From contig JAEWPB010000097.1 in assembly GCA_023399465.1 (NCBI GenBank), positions 1 through 47,729 on the forward strand: a DNA stretch of 47,729 bases. The letters run 5' to 3'. This DNA is from Pseudomonadota bacterium. Its GTDB lineage: Bacteria; Pseudomonadota; Alphaproteobacteria; Rhizobiales; Rhizobiaceae. Below, piece by piece: positions 16,104 to 25,248 of the stretch. The notes under the pieces are model-generated. The model saw only the letters and a program-made list of their open reading frames with translations. It did not search any database and was not told the origin of the DNA. A program made the translations under genes and the position numbers. Positions within the stretch are counted from its first letter, which is position 1. Each line of letters begins with the position of its first letter.

Positions 16104-17891
16104 ATGACGATTAAGCTGCAAAAGCCTGATATCACCGAGCTGAAGCCCCGGATCACCGTTTTCGGTGTTGGTGGCGGCGGCGGCAATGCCGTCAACAACA
16201 TGATCACCGCCGGCCTCCAGGGCGTCGACTTCGTCGTCGCCAACACGGACGCCCAGGCTCTGACCATGACCAAGGCCGATCGCATCATCCAGCTCGGCGT
16301 CAACGTCACCGAAGGTCTCGGCGCCGGCTCGCAGCCGGAAGTCGGCCGCGCTGCCGCGGAAGAGTGCATCGACGAGATCGTCGATCACCTGAACAACACC
16401 CACATGTGCTTCGTCACCGCCGGCATGGGTGGTGGTACCGGTACCGGTGCAGCTCCCGTCGTCGCCCAGGCCGCCCGCAACAAGGGCATCCTGACCGTCG
16501 GTGTCGTCACCAAGCCGTTCCATTTCGAAGGCCAGCGCCGCATGCGCCTTGCTGAAGCCGGTATCCAGGAGCTTCAGAAGTCGGTCGATACGCTGATCGT
16601 CATCCCGAACCAGAATCTCTTCCGCATCGCCAATGACAAGACGACCTTCGCAGACGCGTTCGCGATGGCCGACCAGGTTCTCTATTCCGGCGTTGCCTGC
16701 ATCACCGACCTGATGGTCAAGGAAGGCCTGATCAACCTCGACTTCGCCGACGTCCGTTCGGTCATGCGCGAGATGGGCCGTGCGATGATGGGCACTGGCG
16801 AGGCTTCCGGTTCGGGCCGTGCGATGCAGGCTGCCGAAGCCGCGATCGCCAACCCGCTGCTCGACGAAACCTCGATGAAGGGCGCGCAGGGCCTGCTGAT
16901 CTCGATCACCGGCGGCCGCGACATGACCCTGTTCGAAGTCGACGAAGCCGCGACCCGCATCCGCGAGGAAGTCGATCCGGACGCCAACATCATCCTCGGC
17001 GCCACCTTCGACGAAGCGCTGGAAGGCATCATCCGCGTATCGGTCGTCGCCACCGGCATCGACCGTGCGACCCAGGCCGAGAGCAAGTCCGACTACCGCC
17101 CGGCTGCCAAGCCGGCAATGCGTCCTGCCGCGGCTGTCGCTCCGGCGCCGGCCGCTGCCCAGCCTGTCCACGTCGCGCAGGCACCGAAGGCCGTCGACCC
17201 GATCGCCCAGACCATTCGCGCCGCCGAGGCCGACCTGGAGCGCGAACTCGAGATCGCCGTTGCCCGCCCGGTAATGGCGCAGCCGCAGCCTGCCGCAGTC
17301 CAGGAAGAAGCCTTCCGCCCGCAGAGCCGGATCTTTACCGCTGCTGCACCGGTTGAAGCTCCGGTCGCGCGTCCGGCACCGGCGCCTGTTGCCGCTCCGA
17401 TCCAGCAGCCGCTTCATGCACCGGTTGCTGCCGCACCGGTCATGCAGCCGGTTCACCATGTCCAGGCTGCGGCCCCGGTCCAGCCGGTTGTCCAGCAGGC
17501 ACCTGCCGCGCCGGTCATCCGCCAGGTCGCCGAGCCGGTCCGCATGCCGAAGGTCGAGGACTTTCCCCCGGTCGTGAAGGCCGAGCTCGATCACCGCGCT
17601 CATCCGGCCCCGACGCCGGCTCACGAGGAGCGTGGTCCGATGGGCCTGCTGCGTCGCATCACCAACTCGCTCGGTCGTCGCGATGAAGAGGAAAGCGTGA
17701 GCGCGGACATGACTTCTGGCGCCCCGACCGCGGCCTCGCAGCAGCGTCGCGCGCTTTCGCCGGAGGCAAGCCTCTATGCACCGCGCCGTGGCCAGCTCGA
17801 TGATCAGGGCCGTCAGGTTCCGCAGGCGCGCATGGCCAGCGAGGACGATCAGCTCGAAATTCCGGCCTTCCTGCGCCGTCAGTCGAACTGA
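16104..17891 (+). CDS. ftsZ: Cell division GTPase FtsZ, long-linker rhizobial form
   Basis: Tubulin homologue forming the division ring. ATG 16104 gives 595 residues; the in-frame extension to 15984 is rejected because the first 40 codons lack homologous character and AGGAACGGG lies just before 16104. GTPase core: FGVGGGGGNAVNNM (20-33), tubulin signature GGGTGTGAAP (109-118), NxxxFR-type NQNLFRIAND and the T7 loop NLDFADVRSVM. Beyond about residue 325 comes a linker of roughly 250 residues rich in Pro, Ala, Val and Gln, then the conserved tail LEIPAFLRRQSN, which binds FtsA and other partners. The usual length in enterobacteria is about 380; a long linker is characteristic of rhizobial FtsZ. 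A terminator follows. Confidence 0.97.
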   Translation: MTIKLQKPDITELKPRITVFGVGGGGGNAVNNMITAGLQGVDFVVANTDAQALTMTKADRIIQLGVNVTEGLGAGSQPEVGRAAAEECIDEIVDHLNNTHMCFVTAGMGGGTGTGAAPVVAQAARNKGILTVGVVTKPFHFEGQRRMRLAEAGIQELQKSVDTLIVIPNQNLFRIANDKTTFADAFAMADQVLYSGVACITDLMVKEGLINLDFADVRSVMREMGRAMMGTGEASGSGRAMQAAEAAIANPLLDETSMKGAQGLLISITGGRDMTLFEVDEAATRIREEVDPDANIILGATFDEALEGIIRVSVVATGIDRATQAESKSDYRPAAKPAMRPAAAVAPAPAAAQPVHVAQAPKAVDPIAQTIRAAEADLERELEIAVARPVMAQPQPAAVQEEAFRPQSRIFTAAAPVEAPVARPAPAPVAAPIQQPLHAPVAAAPVMQPVHHVQAAAPVQPVVQQAPAAPVIRQVAEPVRMPKVEDFPPVVKAELDHRAHPAPTPAHEERGPMGLLRRITNSLGRRDEEESVSADMTSGAPTAASQQRRALSPEASLYAPRRGQLDDQGRQVPQARMASEDDQLEIPAFLRRQSN

Positions 17892-17912
17892 GGCTCCACG
17901 CGGAGAACGGAC

Positions 17913-17947
17913 AAAGCGCCCGGACTGTAACGGTTCGGGCGCTTTTT
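17913..17947 (+). terminator. Rho-independent terminator after ftsZ
   Basis: A 10-bp perfect stem (AAAGCGCCCG at 17913-17922 with CGGGCGCTTT at 17936-17945) is followed by more T residues. It lies 22 nt past the ftsZ stop and closes the ddlB-ftsZ unit. Confidence 0.9.
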
Positions 17948-18206
17948 GTTACACAATGACCTTAGGTTGTTGTGAAAAACTGCATTTTATCAATTGTTTG
18001 ATGGCCGTAACATTCCGAAAGAAACAGTGATTTGGAATGTGGGGCAACCACACGTATGTAAGGCTCAAGGCACTGAAAAAAACGGCTCACGATTCGTTTC
18101 TGACCTGTTATTTCAGTGAGTTATCCAAGTGAGTTCGCATATGCGGTGACCTTGCGGCAGGAAGCGCCCGGGTCGAGCAAGGCAGATAGAAAAAGGCAGT
18201 AAGTAA
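17948..18206 (+). promoter_or_regulatory. Intergenic region upstream of lpxC
   Basis: The ftsZ-lpxC gap is 315 nt in total and has no credible gene. After the terminator comes an AT-richer stretch (17950-18110) that probably holds the lpxC promoter. Visible structure: an ACATTCC/GGAATGT inverted repeat at about 18010-18040, and an AGTGAGTT direct repeat at 18115-18122 and 18128-18135. I could not fix convincing -35/-10 hexamers. Confidence 0.35.
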
Positions 18207-19163
18207 ATGGCAATCGGATTACTGGGTTTTCAGACCACCATTGCTGGCCCGGTTACATTGTCCGGTATCGGAGTGCATTCCGGTACGCCGGTCGCGATCA
18301 CGTTCCATCCTGCAGACGCTGAAACCGGCGTGGTTTTCCAGCGCGTGCATGCCGATGGCAGCGTGACGGAATTGCGCGCGGTGTCCTCGCAGGTCGGCAA
18401 CACCGATCTCTGCACTGTTCTCGGTACCAATATTGCCCGTTCTGTCGCCACCGTCGAACATGTCATGGCAGCAATCTATGCGCTCGGGATCGACAACATC
18501 CTGGTTGAAGTGCACGGAGCGGAAATGCCGATCATGGACGGCAGCTCGCGTCCGTTCATCGATGCGATCGAGCAGGTGGGCACCAAGAACCTCGGCGTCA
18601 AGCGCCGTTATATCAGGGTCCTGAAGCCGGTTCGCATCGAGGCTGGCAATTCCTGGTCCGAGTTCACGCCCTATGACGGCACCCGCTTCGAGGTCGAGAT
18701 CGATTTCGATACGCCGCTGATCGGTCGCCAGATGTGGAAGGGCGACCTCACCGCCGCTACGTTCAAGGACGAACTGTCGCGGGCCCGGACCTTTGGCTTC
18801 ATGCGCGATGTCGAGCGTCTGTGGGCCGCCGGATACGCGCTTGGATCGTCGCTGGAGAATTCGGTCGTCATCTCCGACGACCATGCGGTCATCAACGTCG
18901 AGGGCCTGCGCTACAAGGGCGACGAGTTCGTCCGCCACAAGACGCTGGATGCGGTCGGCGACCTTGCAATGGCCGGTGCGCAGTTCATCGGTTGCTATCG
19001 CTCCTACCGCGGCGGCCACAAGATGAACGCCAATGCGCTGAAGGCCCTGCTGAGCGATCCGACGGCATACGAGGTCGTCGAAACCCAGATCCCGCGCCAG
19101 CGGGTCCGCGCCAACGACTTCATCGCGGTCAGTGCGCCGGAATTCGCTCCCTGGTCTGCCTGA
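18207..19163 (+). CDS. lpxC: UDP-3-O-acyl-N-acetylglucosamine deacetylase LpxC
   Basis: Zinc-dependent cytoplasmic deacetylase, the committed step of lipid A synthesis. 318 residues. N-terminal SGIGVHSG (19-26) is the first LpxC motif. EHVMAAIYALGIDN (84-97) carries one zinc histidine, EMPIMDGSSRPF follows, and HKTLDAVGDLAMAG near 245 carries the second histidine and the zinc aspartate. The general acid histidine is in YRGGHKMNANAL. Its place after ftsZ is widely conserved. A hairpin terminator follows, so it is probably monocistronic. Confidence 0.97.
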   Translation: MAIGLLGFQTTIAGPVTLSGIGVHSGTPVAITFHPADAETGVVFQRVHADGSVTELRAVSSQVGNTDLCTVLGTNIARSVATVEHVMAAIYALGIDNILVEVHGAEMPIMDGSSRPFIDAIEQVGTKNLGVKRRYIRVLKPVRIEAGNSWSEFTPYDGTRFEVEIDFDTPLIGRQMWKGDLTAATFKDELSRARTFGFMRDVERLWAAGYALGSSLENSVVISDDHAVINVEGLRYKGDEFVRHKTLDAVGDLAMAGAQFIGCYRSYRGGHKMNANALKALLSDPTAYEVVETQIPRQRVRANDFIAVSAPEFAPWSA

Positions 19164-19183
19164 TCTGTCCTGAAATTCCGAGC

Positions 19184-19213
19184 CGGCCGTTTCCTCCAGG
19201 AAGCGGCCGTTTC
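19184..19213 (+). terminator. Terminator after lpxC
   Basis: An 11-bp stem (CGGCCGTTTCC / GGAAGCGGCCG, one wobble) with loop TCCA is followed by TTTCG. It starts 20 nt after the lpxC stop. Confidence 0.75.
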
Positions 19214-19502
19214 GCTGTCTGCAACAGGAGAATCGCGGGCCTGCGGCGTGAAATCGGTTGCATGTCCCGGCTCATGCATCCGGGCTTGCCGGCCGGCCCG
19301 AGAAGAATTATTGATCGTTTCCTAAAGTCTAACATCCCAAATTTATTGTTGATTCGGCACAGTGCGCCACAAAAATGCGTTAATGAATCACCATTGCGTT
19401 GCCCTCGGCTAGCTTTTAAGGCTAGAAACCGCAGCGATGTGGGCGCAGTTCGGCCGTGGTGGTCAAGGCAATCGTCCGAGGAATGAGGCAAGGTCTGTAG
19501 GT
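19214..19502 (+). promoter_or_regulatory. Intergenic region upstream of bamD-recN with a candidate promoter
   Basis: The lpxC-bamD gap is 339 nt in total with no credible gene; after the terminator it contains an AT-rich patch (19305-19390). The best sigma-70-like candidate is TTGCCC (19399-19404), 17 nt, CTAGAA (19422-19427), resembling the alphaproteobacterial consensus. It would start transcription about 70 nt before the bamD ATG. This is a visual match only. Confidence 0.35.
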
Positions 19503-20348
19503 ATGATGAAGGCAGCACGCATTTTGTTCGTATCCGTGGCTCTGGTTAGCACCGGTGCGCTCGTTTCCGGCTGCCAGACCGACCCGGACATCGACATCAC
19601 CAAGCTCGTCGGCGAGACCGATCCGCCGGAAACGCTATACAACCAGGGCCTGGCGAACCTGCGCGCCGGCAATATCAACGAGGCCGGCAACAAGTTCGAT
19701 GCCATCGACCGCCAGCACCCGTTCTCGGAATGGGCGCGCAAGGCGCTGGTGATGAGCACCTTCACCAAGTACCGCCAGGCCAAGTATGACGATGCGATCA
19801 CCACCGGTACGCGTTACATGAACCAGTATCCGCGCACGCAGGATTCGGCTTATGTGCAGTACCTGATCGGCCTGTCGCATTCGAAGCAGATTTCCGACGT
19901 GACGCAGGACCAGCGCGCTTCCGCCCGCACGATCGAGGCGATGATGAAGGTCGTCAACGACTATCCGGATTCCGAGTATGTCGAGGATGCCCAGGCGAAG
20001 ATCCGCTTTGCCCGCGACCAGCTCGCCGGCAAGGAAATGCAGATCGGCCGCTACTATCTGGAGCGCAAGGAATACCTGGCGGCAGTCCAGCGCTTCCGCA
20101 CCGTCGTCGAGCAGTTCCCGAACACCAACCAGGTGGAAGAAGCGCTGGCGCGTCTGGTCGAAGCCTATTACGCCATGGGCATCGTTCAGGAAGCCCAGAC
20201 GGCTGCAGCGGTCCTCGGCCACAACTATCCTGACAGCCAGTGGTATGCCGATTCCCACAAGCTGCTGAAGAGCGGTGGCGTCGAGCCGCGCGAATCCGCA
20301 GGTTCGTGGATCTCGCGTGCCGGCAAGCTTTTTGGCGCAGAGTCCTGA
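19503..20348 (+). CDS. bamD: Outer membrane assembly lipoprotein BamD (ComL family)
   Basis: Lipoprotein subunit of the BAM complex that folds beta-barrel proteins into the outer membrane. ATG 19503 gives 281 residues. A signal peptide (1-23) ends in the lipobox LVSGC with the lipidated Cys at 24. The rest is TPR-like: LYNQGLANLRAGNINEA, FTKYRQAKYDDAI, YLIGLSHSKQI, IGRYYLERKEYLAAVQRF, typical of the YfiO/ComL fold. recN follows after 6 nt, so the two are probably co-transcribed. Confidence 0.95.
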   Translation: MMKAARILFVSVALVSTGALVSGCQTDPDIDITKLVGETDPPETLYNQGLANLRAGNINEAGNKFDAIDRQHPFSEWARKALVMSTFTKYRQAKYDDAITTGTRYMNQYPRTQDSAYVQYLIGLSHSKQISDVTQDQRASARTIEAMMKVVNDYPDSEYVEDAQAKIRFARDQLAGKEMQIGRYYLERKEYLAAVQRFRTVVEQFPNTNQVEEALARLVEAYYAMGIVQEAQTAAAVLGHNYPDSQWYADSHKLLKSGGVEPRESAGSWISRAGKLFGAES

Positions 20349-20354
20349 TCCCGT

Positions 20355-22028
20355 ATGCTGTCCCAGCTGTCGATCCGCGATATCGTTCTGATCGAGCGGC
20401 TTGATCTGGCCTTCGAGGCCGGATTGTCGGTGCTGACCGGTGAGACTGGGGCTGGCAAGTCCATCCTGCTCGACAGCCTGTCGCTCGCGCTTGGCGGGCG
20501 AGGCGATGGTGGCCTGGTCCGCCACGGCGAGGACAAGGGGCAGGTGACTGCCGTGTTCGACGTCGCCGGCGATCATGCCGCACGCAAGCTGGTGCGCGAA
20601 AACGGCATCGATGACGATGGCGACCTGATCTTCCGCCGGGTGCAATCCGCGGACGGCCGCACCAAGGCCTATATCAACGACCAGCCGGTTTCGGTCCAGC
20701 TCATGCGCCAGGCCGGCCAGTTGCTCGTGGAGATCCACGGCCAGCACGACGATCGCGCGCTTGTCGATACCAATGCCCATCGCACGCTTCTCGATGCCTT
20801 TGCCGGGCTCGGCGAGGAAACGCTCGCGGTCTCGGCGCTCTATCGAAGCTGGAAGGATGCCGAGCGCACCCTGAAGAAGCATCGCGAGAAGGTCGAGAAT
20901 GCGGCGCGCGAAGCCGATTACCTGCGTGCCTCGGTGGAAGAGCTGGAGAAGCTGTCGCCGACCGATGGCGAAGAGGACGAACTTGCCGAACACCGCTCGC
21001 GGATGATGAAGGCGGAGCGGATCGCCGGCGACATTTCCGAGGCTTCCGAATTCCTGAACGGCAATGCCTCGCCAGTGCCGCACATCGCGTCGCTGGTGCG
21101 CCGTCTGGAGCGCAAGAGCCATGAAGCGCCCGGCCTGCTCGAGGAAAGCGTGGCGCTGCTCGACGCCGCCCTCGACACGCTGTCGAATGCGCAGATGGAG
21201 ATCGAGGCGGCGCTGCGGCGGACCGAATACGACCCGAAGGAACTTGAGCGGGTGGAAGAGCGGCTCTTTGCGCTGCGCGCCGCGTCGCGCAAGTATTCCG
21301 TGCCCGTCGCCAGCCTTCCGGCGCTTGCCGAGAAGATGATATCGGATCTCGCCGATCTTGATGCCGGCGAGGAGCGACTGGTCCAGCTCGAGGCTGAGGT
21401 CGGGACCGCAAGGGCCGCTTTCGACAAGGCGGCGCAAAGTCTCTCGGCCAAGCGGCGTGAAGGGGCGGAAGCCCTGTCGGCGGCGGTCATGGCGGAATTG
21501 CCGGCGCTCAGGCTCGAACGCGCGCGTTTCATGGTCGAGGTGATCAGCGATCCGGCGGAAGCGGTGGCCGAAGGCATCGACGTCGTCGAATTCCATGTGC
21601 AGACCAATCCGGGCACGCGCCCGGGTCCGATCATGAAGGTCGCGTCCGGCGGCGAACTGTCGCGCTTCCTGCTGGCCCTGAAGGTGGCGCTGACCGACCG
21701 CGGTTCGGCACCGACGCTCGTCTTCGACGAGATCGATACCGGCGTCGGCGGCGCGGTTGCGGATGCCATCGGCCAGCGGCTGAAGCGGCTGTCGAGCCGG
21801 GTCCAGGTCCTGTCAGTGACCCATGCGCCGCAGGTGGCGGCACGGGCGGCAACCCATCTGCTGATTTCCAAGGGGCCGTCCGGCGATGGCAGCGATCGCA
21901 TTGCCACCCGCGTTGCGACCATGCAGCCGGAGCACCGGACGGAAGAGATCGCCCGTATGCTTGCGGGTGCTTCGGTGACCGACGAGGCGCGCGCCGCCGC
22001 CGCCCGCCTGCTTGCCGCCGCCGATTGA
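20355..22028 (+). CDS. recN: DNA repair protein RecN (SMC-like ATPase)
   Basis: Cohesin-like ATPase acting in double-strand-break repair. 557 residues. Walker A GETGAGKS (29-36) and the signature SGGELSRF with Walker B LVFDEIDTGVGG lie in the C-terminal part; between them are the two coiled-coil halves (about 155-230 and 270-370) rich in Glu, Arg and Leu. The Q-loop region EIHGQHDDRAL is typical of RecN. It is 6 nt downstream of bamD, an arrangement conserved in alphaproteobacteria. I see no GTTC-N7-GTTC LexA site nearby. Confidence 0.96.
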   Translation: MLSQLSIRDIVLIERLDLAFEAGLSVLTGETGAGKSILLDSLSLALGGRGDGGLVRHGEDKGQVTAVFDVAGDHAARKLVRENGIDDDGDLIFRRVQSADGRTKAYINDQPVSVQLMRQAGQLLVEIHGQHDDRALVDTNAHRTLLDAFAGLGEETLAVSALYRSWKDAERTLKKHREKVENAAREADYLRASVEELEKLSPTDGEEDELAEHRSRMMKAERIAGDISEASEFLNGNASPVPHIASLVRRLERKSHEAPGLLEESVALLDAALDTLSNAQMEIEAALRRTEYDPKELERVEERLFALRAASRKYSVPVASLPALAEKMISDLADLDAGEERLVQLEAEVGTARAAFDKAAQSLSAKRREGAEALSAAVMAELPALRLERARFMVEVISDPAEAVAEGIDVVEFHVQTNPGTRPGPIMKVASGGELSRFLLALKVALTDRGSAPTLVFDEIDTGVGGAVADAIGQRLKRLSSRVQVLSVTHAPQVAARAATHLLISKGPSGDGSDRIATRVATMQPEHRTEEIARMLAGASVTDEARAAAARLLAAAD

Positions 22029-22063
22029 TCTGCCGGGAACGACAGCGATTATCCTGACATTTG

Positions 22064-22092
22064 CGCCCGGCACACTTCGGGCGGTTTCGTTC
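22064..22092 (+). terminator. Possible weak terminator after recN
   Basis: A 6-bp GC stem (22064-22069 with 22078-22083) is followed by GTTTCGTT. The stem is short and the T-run is interrupted, so function is uncertain. Confidence 0.3.
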
Positions 22093-22173
22093 GTCAACGA
22101 ACAATTGCAAGCACCCGCTTTGCATTTTCGCCAATTCGTCTAAAAAACTCTGCAGATTCCCGGAGTGCACCTG

Positions 22174-24327
22174 ATGTCGAATGAAACGATCGCTGTCGAA
22201 AACCTGACCGTCGCAGAAGCGAAAGCCGAGCTTGAACGACTGGCCGCCCTGATCGCGCATCATGATGCACTCTACCACGGCCAGGACGCGCCGGAGATCT
22301 CGGATGCCGACTACGACGCGCTGAAGCGCCGCAATGATGCGATCGAGGCGCGTTTCCCCGAACTGGTCCGCGCCGACAGTCCCTCGCGGCGGGTCGGCGC
22401 AATGCCGCTCGCAACTTTCGCCCCGATCGTTCACGCCCGCCCGATGCTGTCGCTGGACAACACGTTCTCGGACGAGGACGTGCGCGACTTCGTCGCCAGC
22501 GTCTACCGGTTCCTCGGCAAGCTGCCGGACAATTCGATCGCATTTACCGCCGAGCCGAAGATCGACGGGCTGTCGATGTCGATCCGTTACGAGAATGGCC
22601 GGCTGGTCTCGGCGGCCACCCGCGGCGACGGCACGACGGGTGAAAACGTCACCGCCAACATCCTCACCATCAAGGAGATCCCTTCGGTCCTGCCCAAGGG
22701 CGTGCCTGCCGTCGTCGAGGTGCGCGGCGAAGTCTACATGGCCAAGTCGGACTTCCTGGCGCTGAACGCCCAGATGGAGGCGGAGGGCAAGCAGACCTAT
22801 GTCAATCCGCGCAACACCGCGTCGGGCTCGCTTCGCCAGCTCGACCCGAAGGTCACGGCGAGCCGCAAGCTGAAATTCTTCGCCTATGCCTGGGGCGAGA
22901 TGTCGGAAATGCCGGCCGATACCCAGTACGGCATGGTGCAGGTCTTCAAGGACTGGGGTTTCCCGGTCAATCCGCTGATGAAGCGGCTGCATTCGATCGA
23001 GGAGATCCTGGCGCATTACCGCGAGATCGGGTTCGAGCGGCCGGACCTCGACTATGACATCGACGGCGTCGTCTACAAGGTCGACCGCCTCGACCTGCAG
23101 GAGCGCCTCGGCTTCCGTTCGCGTTCGCCGCGCTGGGCGACGGCCCACAAATTCCCGGCAGAGCAGGCGGTAACACGGCTGACCGGCATCGACATCCAGG
23201 TCGGCCGCACCGGCGCGCTGACGCCGGTCGCGCGCCTCGAGCCGATCACCGTCGGGGGTGTTGTGGTGACCAATGCCACGCTCCACAACGAGGATTACAT
23301 CCGCGGTCTCGGCAATAGCGGCGAGCCGATTCGCGAAGGCCGCGACATCCGCGTCGGCGACATGGTCGTCGTCCAGCGGGCAGGGGACGTGATCCCGCAG
23401 ATCGTCGACGTGGTGCTCGATCATCGCCCTGCGGACGCCGTGCCCTATGCCTTCCCGACGAAGTGCCCGGTCTGCGGCAGCCACGCCGTGCGCGATGTCA
23501 ACGAGAAGACCGGCAAGGTCGATGCTGTCAGGCGCTGCACCGGCGGTTTCGTCTGCCGGGCGCAGGCCGTCGAGCATCTGAAGCACTTCGTCTCGCGCAA
23601 TGCCTATGACATCGAGGGCCTCGGTTCCAAGCAGATCGACTTCTTCTTCGAAAGCGAAGATCCGGCGCTGCAGATCCGCACGGCGCCCGACATCTTCACC
23701 CTGAGGCAGAGGCAGGAAGCGTCGCTGACCAAGCTCGAGAACATCGAGGGCTTCGGGCGCGTCAGCGTGCGCAAGCTCTTCGATGCCATCGACGCCCGCC
23801 GCTCGGTGGCCCTCAATCGCTTCATCTATGCGCTTGGCATCCGCCATGTCGGCGAGACCACGGCGAAGCTGCTGGCGCGGTCCTACGGCAGCTACGCCGC
23901 CTTCGCGGCGGCGATGACGGATGCGGCGCCGATGTTCGGCGAGGCATGGAACGACCTCAATGCCATCGAGGGGATCGGCGAGGTCGTCGCCCGGTCGATC
24001 GTCGAGTTCTACAAGGAACCACGCAACATCGAGGTGATCGATCGGCTGCTCGGAGAGGTCACTCCCGAGGCCGCCGAACTGCCGGTCGCGACCGACAGCC
24101 CGGTTGCCGGGAAGACCGTCGTCTTTACCGGATCGCTGGAAAAGATGACGCGCGAGGAAGCCAAGGCCAGGGCGGAAAGCCTCGGCGCCAAGGTGGCGGG
24201 CTCGGTGTCGAAGAAGACCGACATCGTCGTCGCCGGTCCGGGGGCTGGTTCCAAGCTCGCCAAGGCGGCGGAACTGGGCGTCCAGACGATGGACGAGGAC
24301 GAATGGCTGGCGCTGATCGGCGGCTGA
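22174..24327 (+). CDS. ligA: NAD-dependent DNA ligase LigA
   Basis: Seals nicks in replication and repair using NAD+. ATG 22174, 9 nt after CCCGGAG, gives 717 residues; a GTG three codons upstream is a poorer choice. Order of domains: Ia domain with YYxxD-type DADYDALKRR; adenylation domain with the KIDG lysine at 129 (AEPKIDGLSMSIR); OB fold around 330-400 (GRTGALTPVARLEP); four-cysteine zinc finger (CPVCG...RRC...FVC); helix-hairpin-helix repeats (IEGFGRVSVRKLFDAI, AIEGIGEVVA); and a C-terminal BRCT domain (about 635-715, GKTVVFTGSLEKMTREEAK). The stop codon is inside a perfect palindrome shared with the next gene. Confidence 0.97.
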   Translation: MSNETIAVENLTVAEAKAELERLAALIAHHDALYHGQDAPEISDADYDALKRRNDAIEARFPELVRADSPSRRVGAMPLATFAPIVHARPMLSLDNTFSDEDVRDFVASVYRFLGKLPDNSIAFTAEPKIDGLSMSIRYENGRLVSAATRGDGTTGENVTANILTIKEIPSVLPKGVPAVVEVRGEVYMAKSDFLALNAQMEAEGKQTYVNPRNTASGSLRQLDPKVTASRKLKFFAYAWGEMSEMPADTQYGMVQVFKDWGFPVNPLMKRLHSIEEILAHYREIGFERPDLDYDIDGVVYKVDRLDLQERLGFRSRSPRWATAHKFPAEQAVTRLTGIDIQVGRTGALTPVARLEPITVGGVVVTNATLHNEDYIRGLGNSGEPIREGRDIRVGDMVVVQRAGDVIPQIVDVVLDHRPADAVPYAFPTKCPVCGSHAVRDVNEKTGKVDAVRRCTGGFVCRAQAVEHLKHFVSRNAYDIEGLGSKQIDFFFESEDPALQIRTAPDIFTLRQRQEASLTKLENIEGFGRVSVRKLFDAIDARRSVALNRFIYALGIRHVGETTAKLLARSYGSYAAFAAAMTDAAPMFGEAWNDLNAIEGIGEVVARSIVEFYKEPRNIEVIDRLLGEVTPEAAELPVATDSPVAGKTVVFTGSLEKMTREEAKARAESLGAKVAGSVSKKTDIVVAGPGAGSKLAKAAELGVQTMDEDEWLALIGG

Positions 24328-24342
24328 GCGGTACCGCTCAGC
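24323..24342. terminator. 20-bp perfect palindrome spanning both convergent stop codons (ligA and GST)
   Basis: Bases 24323-24332 are exactly the reverse complement of 24333-24342 (arm GCTGAGCGGT). The arm on each strand contains the TGA stop of the gene reading into it. There is no T-run on either side, so it may act as a 3'-end stabilising hairpin rather than a classic terminator. Confidence 0.45.
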
Positions 24343-25066
24343 TCGCCTCCTGATCAAGCTCGGGATAGTGGCGGAAAATTCCGGATTCGTCGAAATCGAT
24401 GCGCCGGTCTGACGCGAGATAGTGTGCGATCCTCGGACGCTCGCGGATGGCATCGCTTATCCGCGCCAGCCGTGGATAGTCGCGGTCGAGATAGAACATC
24501 GCTCGCGGATAGGCATAGAGCAGCCCTTCGACAACCTGGAACAGCGACAGGTCGACATAGGTCAGGCGATTGCCGATGATGTGCAGCCCGTGTTCGGTAT
24601 TCTTGCCGAGGAGCTGCTCGAAATAGCCGAGGAACTTCGGAAGGCGATTGGTGAGGAAGTTTGCCGCATTGATCTTGGCTGCCTCCATCTGGTCCTCGTA
24701 GTAGAGTTCGACGGAGAGCGGGTGATGGGTGTTGTGCACTTCAGTGAGCAGGTCGGCGATAGTCAGTTGCAAGGCATGCGCGGTCACGCGGAGCGCCTCC
24801 GTCTCCGGGGCCAGCTGCAGCTTCGGCGCGAGATAGAAGAGAATGTTGGCGACGTGCGAAACGATGATGTGGCCGTCTCTCAGGAAGGGAGGCGCGAAAG
24901 GCGGATAGCGTTCCGCCGTTCCGGCGAGGATTTCCACCATCTCGGTCATTCCGTTGCCGCTTTCCCGGACGACATCGCGGTATGGGGCGCCGGCTTCTTC
25001 CAGCGGCAGCCGGATGAATTCGCCGCGCCCCTGGATGTCCGGCCAGTAGAAGAGTTCGTAGGTCAT
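24338..25066 (-). CDS. Glutathione S-transferase family protein
   Basis: Cytoplasmic GST-fold protein of 242 residues; the substrate is unknown. ATG 25066 follows a GGGAGGC site. N-terminal thioredoxin-like domain: YELFYWPDIQGRGEFIRLPLEEAGAPY (about 3-29) with the conserved cis-Pro region replaced by a PPFAPPFLRDG stretch, then an SHVANILFYLA segment. The C-terminal all-helical domain contains LTYVDLSLFQVVEGL, the usual hydrophobic staple with Asp. The gene is convergent with ligA (10-nt gap, shared palindrome) and divergent from the exonuclease gene. Family confidence is high, function low. Confidence 0.85.
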   Translation of the reverse strand: MTYELFYWPDIQGRGEFIRLPLEEAGAPYRDVVRESGNGMTEMVEILAGTAERYPPFAPPFLRDGHIIVSHVANILFYLAPKLQLAPETEALRVTAHALQLTIADLLTEVHNTHHPLSVELYYEDQMEAAKINAANFLTNRLPKFLGYFEQLLGKNTEHGLHIIGNRLTYVDLSLFQVVEGLLYAYPRAMFYLDRDYPRLARISDAIRERPRIAHYLASDRRIDFDESGIFRHYPELDQEAS

Positions 25067-25248
25067 CGGATTGCCTCCCAATGATGGCGATGAACTTGGC
25101 GCCCGCCGGCGACGCCTGCGGTTTGCAGGATAGGTAGGCGGCAAACCGGACACGGCAAGTTCTTGCCGGCGTTAGCGTTCATGGGGCTTTGCAGTCACGC
25201 TTGCGGCCGATATTGGTCGCTCAGTTGCATATCGGGGAAATATCGATC

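Noticed and set aside
14658..17624. 988-codon open frame on the minus strand opposite ftsA-ftsZ
   Set aside because: Arg/Asp/Gly-rich, low-complexity composition typical of the antisense frame of GC-rich genes; the plus strand encodes unmistakable FtsA and FtsZ.
18121..18129. TTATCCAAG, similar to a DnaA box, upstream of lpxC
   Set aside because: Mismatches at the end and no second box nearby; not evidence for an origin.
21631..24453. 940-codon open frame on the minus strand opposite recN-ligA
   Set aside because: Shadow of ligA and recN; no family motif and no ribosome site.
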